Shown here: positions 57,604-64,000 of the stretch, in pieces
Layout: every line of letters starts with the position of its first letter
Position numbering within the stretch: position 1 is the first letter of the stretch
Source: CAMDPA01 sp965223035
GTDB taxonomy: Bacteria > Pseudomonadota > Alphaproteobacteria > Rhizobiales > Hyphomicrobiaceae
Direction of reading: 5' to 3'
DNA length: 64,000 nucleotides
NCBI GenBank assembly: GCA_965223035.1
Contig: OZ244980.1
Span: 3,844,001-3,908,000, forward strand
Made by a program: the position numbers and the translations under genes
Notes under the pieces: generated by a model
What the model was told of the DNA's origin: nothing
Database searches by the model: none
What the model saw: only the letters and a program-made list of their open reading frames with translations

Positions 57604-58450
57604 GACGCGCCCCGATCAGATACTCGCGATTTCCCGATCCGCCCGCGATCGGCGAAGCCATCCAGCCAAGGCTGCGCCAGCCTGCCTCAGCCACCAACCA
57701 ATCTTGAACCTTGCCGATCGCCGCCCGGCGATCGGCTTCGCCGCGAACGATCCCCTTGCCGCCCACGCGATCACGTCCGACCTCGAACTGCGGCTTGACG
57801 AGCGCAACCAGCCAGGCTCCGACTTTTGCAAAGCCTAACGGAACCGCCAGCACCTTGGTGAGCGAGACAAAGCTGACATCGGCGACGACCGCATCGACGT
57901 CGCAGGCGATATGGTCCCGGCTCAACGCGCGGCCGTCCACGCCTTCGTGGCTCATCACCCGTTGATCCGCCGCCAGCGTCGGATGCAGTTGGCCATGCCC
58001 GACGTCGACCGCGTAAACACGTGCCGCCCCAGCTGCCAACAACGCGTCGGTAAAACCTCCGGTTGATGCCCCCACGTCAAGCGCGACAATGCCCGAGGTC
58101 TCAAACCGAAATGCCCGCAGCGCCGCCGCCAGCTTCAGTCCGCCACGCGAGACGTAGGGTTGGGCGTCGGGTGCGACCTCGATCGCAGCGTCAGGTGCGA
58201 CGACAAGGCCAGGCTTGGTGGTCGGCGCGCCATCGACCCGCACACAACCGCGTTTGATCAGATCCCGTGCCTGGGCCCGGGAGACCGATAGTCCATCCAT
58301 CACCAAACGTTGATCAAGTCGCAGCTTCTCAGTCAGGCCATCCTCCAACTGTGTTGACGCAGGCCAACCTTCCACGCCGTCCGATGCTTGGGGAGATTGC
58401 CGGCTTGCCGCAGCGGCCGTCGACGCCGATACTGCGCCGGACCGATCCAC
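57593..58450 (-). CDS. tlyA: TlyA family rRNA 2'-O-methyltransferase/hemolysin-like
   Basis: A 285-residue protein with an S4 RNA-binding domain (about 42-100: LRLDQRLVMDGLSVSRAQA, RGGLKLAAAL) and an FtsJ-like methyltransferase domain (VALDVGASTGGFTDALLAAG, DVGHGQLH, VADVSFVSL, LVKPQFEVG). Orthologues methylate 16S and 23S rRNA ribose. The first 40 residues before the S4 domain are low-similarity and the true start may be downstream. It is divergent from the EamA gene, 44 bp away. Confidence 0.93.
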   Translation of the reverse strand: MDRSGAVSASTAAAASRQSPQASDGVEGWPASTQLEDGLTEKLRLDQRLVMDGLSVSRAQARDLIKRGCVRVDGAPTTKPGLVVAPDAAIEVAPDAQPYVSRGGLKLAAALRAFRFETSGIVALDVGASTGGFTDALLAAGAARVYAVDVGHGQLHPTLAADQRVMSHEGVDGRALSRDHIACDVDAVVADVSFVSLTKVLAVPLGFAKVGAWLVALVKPQFEVGRDRVGGKGIVRGEADRRAAIGKVQDWLVAEAGWRSLGWMASPIAGGSGNREYLIGARRER

Positions 58451-58494
58451 GACCCGCCACTTCTGGCCAACTCACCATCGCAAAAAGCGCATTG

Positions 58495-59418
58495 ATGTCG
58501 ACAAACGCCGACAATACCAAGCACGCGCCGATCTTCGAATACGCCTTGCTGGTGCTGCTGGCAACGTTGTGGGGATCTTCCTTCAGCTTCATCAAAATCA
58601 CGGTCGAAACCATCCCACCGCTGACCGCCATGGCGCTGCGGGCCAGCATGGCCGGCCTGTTTTTATGGACGATCATGCGATGGCAGGGCGATCATATGCC
58701 GTCGGATACCGGCAGCTGGTTGCGCCTCGCCAAACTTTCCGCGATCACGACCGTCATGCCCTTCATCTTGATCGCTTGGGGGCTGCAATGGGTCGACGCC
58801 GGTCTGGGCGTCATCCTTAACGCCACAACGCCGATCTTTGCGTTTCTTATGACCTGGACGGTGACCCGCCAGGAAGCGGTCAACGCCCGAAAGCTGTTCG
58901 GTGTGCTCGCCGGCATCTTTGGGGTCGCGCTGATCGTCGGCACGTCGGTCTTGTCGGGCTTGGGCGATCAATTGCTGCCCCAACTGGCGCTCGTCCTCGC
59001 CTCGGTCTGCTACGCAACGTCGGCCATCTATGGCCGTACGTTCCGCCACATGGGACAGTTTGTGCCAGCCACCGGTGCGCTGACGATCGGCGGTATCGTG
59101 CTGACACCGGTCGCGTTGCTGCTCGAGCAGCCCTGGAACATGAGCCCCAGCATCGAGTCGATCGCATCGCTGATCATTGTGGCCTTGGTCGGCACGGCGG
59201 GCGGCAATCTCATCTATTTCCGCCTGTTGGGAACGATCGGATCGCTCGCCACCACCTCTCAGTCTTACTTGCGCGTCCCCATCGGGGTGCTGATCGGCAT
59301 GCTGGTGTTGGGCGAGCGGCTGTCGCCTCCGGCGATGCTGGGTCTGGCGTGCGTTGTCGCTGGCGTGGCGGCGATGACGATACCAAAGGGAAAAATACTG
59401 ACATGGCTGCGGCGCTGA
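58495..59418 (+). CDS. Second EamA/DMT superfamily permease
   Basis: A 307-residue protein with ten helices in two EamA repeats (FEYALLVLLATLWGSSFSFIK and PQLALVLASVCYATSAIYGR). ATG 58495 (MSTNADNTKH) is the likely start; the upstream open frame is antisense to tlyA. It exports an unknown metabolite. It differs clearly in sequence from the permease at 53 kb. Confidence 0.88.
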   Translation: MSTNADNTKHAPIFEYALLVLLATLWGSSFSFIKITVETIPPLTAMALRASMAGLFLWTIMRWQGDHMPSDTGSWLRLAKLSAITTVMPFILIAWGLQWVDAGLGVILNATTPIFAFLMTWTVTRQEAVNARKLFGVLAGIFGVALIVGTSVLSGLGDQLLPQLALVLASVCYATSAIYGRTFRHMGQFVPATGALTIGGIVLTPVALLLEQPWNMSPSIESIASLIIVALVGTAGGNLIYFRLLGTIGSLATTSQSYLRVPIGVLIGMLVLGERLSPPAMLGLACVVAGVAAMTIPKGKILTWLRR

Positions 59419-59565
59419 CCGCACGGCAAGCTCACCGCCGACCGGTCTACCCTCCCACCGCGCCGGCTCATTGGCGACCACCTCATCGGCGCGGTTTGGG
59501 TTGTGGAGCTGCGGTCCAATTCCACCGTTGGCGCCCCGGTCGCGATCCCAGGCACGGAAGACGGC

Positions 59566-60381
59566 TCAACCGAGCAATGCCGTTAGCTCCGCCGTGATGA
59601 TGTCCGGCTGCTCGAGTGGCGTCAGATGCCGCGCTTTCGGGATGATCGAGAGGTGGGCGCCTGCGATCCCGTCATGCAGGGTCTGCGCCATGGCCGGCGG
59701 GGTCGCGTAGTCCTCCTCCCCGACGACGATCCGCGTTGGTATGCTGAGCCCGCCCAGCCCCGCGCGCAGATCGACGGAGCCGAGCAGGCGGCAGCTCTCA
59801 CCATAGGCAGCCACATCGTTGTGCATGAACACCTCGGTGGCGCGGGCGATCACCTGCGGGTTTTCGGCGCGAAACGCATCGCCGAACCAGCGCGTCAGCT
59901 GAAAATCGATCAGTGATGAAAGCCCGTTGGCGGCAGCGGCCTTGGCACGCTCGTCCCACGCTTTCGCTGCATCTTCCCCGTACCAGGCCGTGGTATCGAT
60001 TAAGCCCAGCCCGGTGGTGCGATCGGCATGGCGGATCGCGAACGCGAGGGCGACACAGCCCCCCATGGATGCGCCAGCGATCGCGGTCTTGTCCCAGCCG
60101 ACCACGGTTAACAGATCGGCGACATCGTCGGCGAATTGCTCGGCCGTGTAGGGCCCCGCCGGCTTGGATGATTGACCGTGCCCCCGACAGTCGTGGATCA
60201 AGGTGGCGGTGTCGGGCGGCAAACGCGGCGCGATCGCGTGCCAGAACGTGCGATCCATGCCGAGCGAATGGACCAGCACGATGCGCCTGTTCGCAGTCGT
60301 TTCACCCCAAATATCGTAAACGATGGTCGCCCCGTCACGGGTTTGTGCGGTGGCGGCGGCAATGGTTGGACTGGCGGTCAT
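59566..60381 (-). CDS. Alpha/beta hydrolase (3-oxoadipate enol-lactonase-like)
   Basis: A 271-residue hydrolase with an intact triad: Ser in AGASMGGCVAL, Asp in VVGEEDYATPP and His in IPKARHLTPLEQP. The oxyanion region is VLVHSLGMDRTFW; DCRGHGQSSKP is typical of the PcaD-like group. Beta-ketoadipate enol-lactone is a possible substrate, consistent with the HpaB-like gene nearby, but no pca genes are seen. It is transcribed away from the FAD oxidase. Confidence 0.85.
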   Translation of the reverse strand: MTASPTIAAATAQTRDGATIVYDIWGETTANRRIVLVHSLGMDRTFWHAIAPRLPPDTATLIHDCRGHGQSSKPAGPYTAEQFADDVADLLTVVGWDKTAIAGASMGGCVALAFAIRHADRTTGLGLIDTTAWYGEDAAKAWDERAKAAAANGLSSLIDFQLTRWFGDAFRAENPQVIARATEVFMHNDVAAYGESCRLLGSVDLRAGLGGLSIPTRIVVGEEDYATPPAMAQTLHDGIAGAHLSIIPKARHLTPLEQPDIITAELTALLG

Positions 60382-60579
60382 GCAGGCGGCTCCGGCTGTC
60401 TGGACATCGTGTTTGCTGTTCCCGGAATAGGACGCCGCGCCGCTCGGCGCAATGTCGCTGACGGCGTCGCCGGCAGCGACCCTGGAACGACGGCGAATGA
60501 ACGCAGGTCACGAGGATGACGTAACTGGTGCATGCGGTTATGGTCCGACAACTGCTCAGCGCTGCAAGGGAATGACCCG

Positions 60580-62025
60580 ATGACTGCGGACGGAAGCCAC
60601 GCCCCGTTGAACGCGCCGACACCGGCGCTGATTGAAAGGCTGACCGAAATCGTCGGCGCTGACCATGCGTTGACCGATCCCGACCAGCAGCTCCCCTATC
60701 TGCGGGAGATGCGCGATGTTTACTTTGGCAAGTCACCATTGGTGCTACGCCCGAATACGGTCGCGCAAGTGGTCGAGATATTGCGGATCTGCGACGATGC
60801 GCGGGTCGCCGTCGTCCCTCAGGCCGGCAATACCGGCCTGGTCGGCGGTCAAGTTCCCTACGAGCGCGGCGAAGAGATTGTCGTATCGGTCGCGCGGCTC
60901 AATCGCGTCCGTGACGTCGATGGACCCGGCTACGCGATGACCGTCGAGGCCGGCCTGACGCTGGCCGAGTGCCAAGCCGAGGCCGAAAAGGTTGAGCGCT
61001 ATTTCCCATTGTCGCTGCCCTCAGAAGGTAGCTGTCGAATCGGCGGGAACATTGGCACCAACGCGGGTGGCGTCGCCGTCTTGGCCTATGGCAATACCCG
61101 GCAGTTGGTGTTGGGGATCGAGGCGGTTTTGCCGGGCGGTCGCATTGTGCCAGGCTTGAAGGCGCTGAAAAAAGACAACACCGGTTATGATCTGCGCGAT
61201 TTGTTGATCGGATCGGAAGGCACGCTGGGCATCATCACTGCGGCCGTCTTGAAACTGTTTCCCAAGCCCGCAGAGCGCGCCACCGCGTTCGTCGCGCTTC
61301 CCAAGCTCAGCGCCGCGCTTGATCTGTTCACGCTGGCGCAGAACACCGCGCTGACCGGTCTGACGGCATTCGAGTTCTTATCGCGGGAAGGGCTGGAGAT
61401 GCTTGTGCGGCATTTTCCGACCCATCGCATCCCATTCCAACAGCCCTATCCCTGGTATGTGCTGATCGAGATTTCGGGTGCCAGGTCAGACGGCCAGGCG
61501 ACCAATGAACTGGAGGCGGTGCTGACGTCCGCCGCGGAAGCCGGGGTGATCGAAGATGCGGTGATCGCCGCATCGTTGGGGCAAGCTGCAGACTTCTGGC
61601 GGCTGCGCGAATTGATGCCCGAGGCCCAAAAGCCGGAAGGCGGCTCCATCAAACATGACGTCTCCGTGCCAATCGCGCGGTTGCCCGAGTTTATTACCCG
61701 CGGCAACGCGATCGTGGAACAGATCTGTCCTGGCGCGCGGCCGGTGCCGTTCGGCCATTTCGGGGATGGGAACATTCACTACAATATCTCGGAGCCGGTC
61801 GGATATGGTCGGGAGCGCTTCCTGCACATGACGGCAAACATGAACGCCGCGGTCAACGATCTCGTCGACGATCTGGGCGGATCGATCTCGGCTGAGCACG
61901 GGATCGGCCGCTCAAAGCTCGACGAATTGCCGCGGTTCAAGAGCGCGGTTGAGATGGATCTGATGCGCGGTATCAAGCGGGTGTTCGATCCCAACGGCAT
62001 CATGAATCCCGGCAAGGTCATTTAA
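60580..62025 (+). CDS. FAD-linked oxidase (GlcD/D-2-hydroxyacid dehydrogenase type)
   Basis: A 481-residue flavoprotein of the VAO family. The FAD_binding_4 domain has VVPQAGNTGLVGGQVP and GGNIGTNAGGVAVLAYGNTR; the C-terminal cap has PFGHFGDGNIHYN (metal/substrate His residues) and SAEHGIGRSKLDEL. D-2-hydroxyglutarate, D-lactate or glycolate are typical substrates. ATG 60580 follows AAGGGAATGACCCG. It is divergent from the hydrolase and followed 106 bp later by the HpaB-type gene. Confidence 0.93.
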   Translation: MTADGSHAPLNAPTPALIERLTEIVGADHALTDPDQQLPYLREMRDVYFGKSPLVLRPNTVAQVVEILRICDDARVAVVPQAGNTGLVGGQVPYERGEEIVVSVARLNRVRDVDGPGYAMTVEAGLTLAECQAEAEKVERYFPLSLPSEGSCRIGGNIGTNAGGVAVLAYGNTRQLVLGIEAVLPGGRIVPGLKALKKDNTGYDLRDLLIGSEGTLGIITAAVLKLFPKPAERATAFVALPKLSAALDLFTLAQNTALTGLTAFEFLSREGLEMLVRHFPTHRIPFQQPYPWYVLIEISGARSDGQATNELEAVLTSAAEAGVIEDAVIAASLGQAADFWRLRELMPEAQKPEGGSIKHDVSVPIARLPEFITRGNAIVEQICPGARPVPFGHFGDGNIHYNISEPVGYGRERFLHMTANMNAAVNDLVDDLGGSISAEHGIGRSKLDELPRFKSAVEMDLMRGIKRVFDPNGIMNPGKVI

Positions 62026-62131
62026 TTCCGGCAAGGTCATTTGCGGGAAGCTTCGTGCGCCTGTGCGGAAACGACATTAGGTGCGCTGCGATCCTGCGGA
62101 TGTCCGAACCTAGGTGGAAAAGGAGGCCGCA

Positions 62132-63652
62132 ATGAGCGTGCAGACCAGCATCATCCAACAACCGTCATCCTCAGCCGGACTACGCTCAGGCGCCCAATAC
62201 CTCGACGACCTACGGCGCGACGCCCGCGCGATTTTTATCGACGGCGAGCGGGTCACGGACCCGACCTCGCACCCAGCCTTCAGCGAGGGCGCACGGCAGA
62301 TCGCAAACCTGTTTGATTTCGCCGCCGATCCGGCCAACCAGGAGACCATGACGTTTGAGGTGGCCGAGACCGGGCAACGGGCGCTGCGCTGTTTTCAGAT
62401 CCCGCGCTCGCCGGCCGATCTGGCGGCCAAACGGATCGCCGCGGAGGCGTGGGCTGAGCGCACGTTCGGCTTGATGGGCCGTACACCCGATCACGTGGCC
62501 AATTTTTTTGCCGGCTATGCCGCCAAACCTCAGGTCTTTGCCGCCGGCGGGCAAGCGTTTGCCGACAACTTGAGCGCGTTTTATCGCTATATCAGGGATC
62601 ACCACCAATACATCACCTACGCGATCGTCCCGCCACAAATCGACCGCAGCAAGCCGGCGCACCAACAAACTGATCCGACGCTGCACGCCGGCGTGGTCAA
62701 AGAGACCGATGCCGGGATCTATTTGACGGGCGGCCAGCAGTTGGCGACGGCCGGTGTCTACTCCGACTGGCTTCAGGTCTCGAGCATTCATCCGCTGCAG
62801 CCGGGGGACGAGGCCTATGCGTTCAACGTCGCCATTCCGATGTCAGCACCGGGACTGAAGCTTTATCCGCGACGGGCCTTCGCGCTCAATGCCAGCAATG
62901 CGTCGGAATATCCGTTGAGTTCCAGGTTTGATGAAAGCGATTGTTTCGTGGCGCTCGACAACGTGTTCGTCCCATGGGAGCGGGTTTTCATCCACCGCAG
63001 CTTGGAGATCTGCCGCGACCAGTGGCACAAAACGCCGGCGCACATCTACGGCAATCATCAAGCCCAAGCCCGCTATGCCGTGAAGCTGCGGTTCCTGCTC
63101 GGCCTGGCGCAGCGCATGAACCAGGCGACCGGAAACGCCAAGGTGCCGCCGGTGATGGTGGAGATGGGCGGCCTTGCGGCCTATGCGTCGATCGTCGATG
63201 GGTTGCTGAACAGCCACGAGTCGATGGGCGAGGTGGACGATGACGGCGTGTTCTGGCCGCACCGACCTTCGCTTTACGCGATGATCGCGCTGCAGTCGGA
63301 GCTCAATCCGAAAATGTTTGAAATCGTGCGCGAGCTGACCGGCGCGGGGATGATCACACTGCCCGCCACCCAAAAGGAGCTCGACAATCCGGAGACCGCC
63401 GCAGATATCGCCCGCTATTATCAATCGAGCGATATGGGTGCGCGCGAACGCATTGCGCTCATGCGTTTGGCTTGGGACTTTATCGGCAGCGAGTTTGCCA
63501 GTCGCCACTTGCAGTATGAAAAATTCTACGGCGGCGCCGCCTATATCATGAAAACCAACATGTACCGGTTCTATGATTTTGACCGGGCAACGCAGTTGGT
63601 CGACCGCGCCTTGGCGTTGCCACCGATCGGCGATGAGAGCCTTGCCCGTTGA
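62132..63652 (+). CDS. 4-hydroxyphenylacetate 3-monooxygenase oxygenase-type protein (HpaB/PvcC family)
   Basis: A 506-residue acyl-CoA-dehydrogenase-fold FADH2-dependent hydroxylase. Motifs include the N-terminal GAQYLDDLRRDARAIFIDGE, the FAD/substrate loop YLTGGQQLATAGVYSDW, DNVFVPWERVF, and AAYIMKTNMYRFYDF near the C-terminus. Such proteins hydroxylate phenols or aromatic acids and need a separate flavin reductase (HpaC), which is not in this window. ATG 62132 has AAAGGAGG 6 nt upstream. Family members also act on other substrates, so I do not assign hpaB. Confidence 0.9.
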   Translation: MSVQTSIIQQPSSSAGLRSGAQYLDDLRRDARAIFIDGERVTDPTSHPAFSEGARQIANLFDFAADPANQETMTFEVAETGQRALRCFQIPRSPADLAAKRIAAEAWAERTFGLMGRTPDHVANFFAGYAAKPQVFAAGGQAFADNLSAFYRYIRDHHQYITYAIVPPQIDRSKPAHQQTDPTLHAGVVKETDAGIYLTGGQQLATAGVYSDWLQVSSIHPLQPGDEAYAFNVAIPMSAPGLKLYPRRAFALNASNASEYPLSSRFDESDCFVALDNVFVPWERVFIHRSLEICRDQWHKTPAHIYGNHQAQARYAVKLRFLLGLAQRMNQATGNAKVPPVMVEMGGLAAYASIVDGLLNSHESMGEVDDDGVFWPHRPSLYAMIALQSELNPKMFEIVRELTGAGMITLPATQKELDNPETAADIARYYQSSDMGARERIALMRLAWDFIGSEFASRHLQYEKFYGGAAYIMKTNMYRFYDFDRATQLVDRALALPPIGDESLAR

Positions 63653-63689
63653 GGTGAAGCCATCACCGCGATCTTGGTTGGGGCACTTC

Positions 63690-63950
63690 GCTCATGTCCG
63701 CCCCAGACGGATCAGCCTTGCCGGCCGGTTCCTCACCCGGCCACTCAATGTCCCAAGGTTGTGGGTGGCCGGCTGGGGAGCGGGAGGGTTCCAGCTCACA
63801 CCAACAAACTCTTGAGCAACCTGCTTTTCATCACAATCGGAACGATCCCGATGAAAAGCAGGAAGTTGCTCACCACTTAAAGAGCGATTAACCTCGTGCC
63901 TTCAACGGGAACCGCAATGCCAGCTCCAATTTTAAGGCACGCAGATCTAG
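63690..63950 (+). repeat. C-B-A super-composite at the window end
   Basis: Module C (CTCATGTCCGCCCCAGACGG ... TTGTGGGTGGCCGG ... GGTTCCAGCTCACACCAA), then B (TTGAGCAACCTGCTTTTCA ... GATGAAAAGCAGGAAGTTGC), junction CACCACTTAAAGAGCGATTA, then A ending AAGGCACGCAGATCTAG. The order matches 54519-54800. 63951-64000 shows nothing more. Confidence 0.88.
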
Positions 63951-64000
63951 CTGATCTCGGCCGAGAGCCAAACTCAGTTGGGATCCCAGTCCTGAAACCG

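Noticed and set aside
16616..63950. Possible CRISPR array
   Set aside because: The repeats are dispersed, palindromic, of unequal spacing and not separated by unique spacers; no cas genes are present.

Overview
The window is high-GC DNA from an alphaproteobacterium. The evidence is the aa3-type oxidase cluster (coxB-coxA-ctaB-small CoxF-like gene-ctaG-coxC), followed after one unusual gene by DUF983, surf1, thrC, an MPP-like M16 peptidase and a GNAT gene. The serC-serA operon with a structured leader and the tlyA/RlmD-type methyltransferase pair also fit. The repeat-rich intergenic DNA recalls Rhizobiales/Rhodospirillales genomes. I cannot name a genus. I saw no tRNA, rRNA or CRISPR array.

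Layout. 0.4-6.4 kb: cytochrome c oxidase subunits and assembly factors, closed by an intrinsic terminator. 6.6-12.7 kb: a permuted papain-like (YiiX-type) hydrolase, DUF983, SURF1, threonine synthase, M16 peptidase, acetyltransferase. 12.7-19.8 kb: a 1305-residue membrane GGDEF/EAL protein with degenerate GGDEF, an EutA-like ATPase with histidine-rich ends, and a bicupin. 20.1-21.8 kb: two c-type cytochrome genes on the minus strand. 22.3-30.8 kb: a hydrolase broken by a repeat fragment, an EF-G paralogue, rplY, pth, ychF and an IS630-family insertion sequence. 30.9-37.3 kb (minus): serA, serC and its leader RNA, an outer-membrane barrel, glmM. 37.6-44.5 kb: ParA-like remnants, a methyltransferase divergent from gloB, a NYN/OST-HTH protein, a class II aldolase, truA. 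44.6-48.6 kb (minus): GMC oxidoreductase, cobS, cobT. 48.7-51.6 kb: nuoABCD only. 52-58.5 kb: moaA, a DMT permease, a single-domain response regulator, a ceramidase-like protein, UspA, and an RlmD-type methyltransferase with tlyA. 58.5-63.7 kb: a second DMT permease, an alpha/beta hydrolase, a GlcD-type FAD oxidase and an HpaB-type monooxygenase.

The most striking feature is a set of interspersed palindromic repeats in many intergenic gaps. Three modules recur. A has ends TAGATCATCGCGCC. B has ends TAGAGCAACCTGCC. C is about 125 bp and runs from TAGATCATGTCCGCC to a right end GAAACGCTCTAG. They occur alone, as A/B hybrids, as A+B composites and as C-B-A super-composites, in both orientations. 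All have TAG at their ends, like the IS630 copy, which itself sits in the TA of one such repeat. Five genes take their TAG stop at a repeat boundary, truA has a repeat-derived tail, and one hydrolase is frameshifted by a 31-bp repeat fragment. I infer a family of TA-targeting non-autonomous elements that is reshaping gene ends here.

Functionally the window mixes respiration (oxidase, part of complex I, cytochromes), amino-acid synthesis (thrC, serC, serA), cobalamin assembly (cobT, cobS), cofactor and RNA modification, and a possible aromatic or acid oxidation block at the right end. The EutA-like/bicupin pair without any visible ethanolamine ammonia-lyase is the best candidate for an undescribed system.
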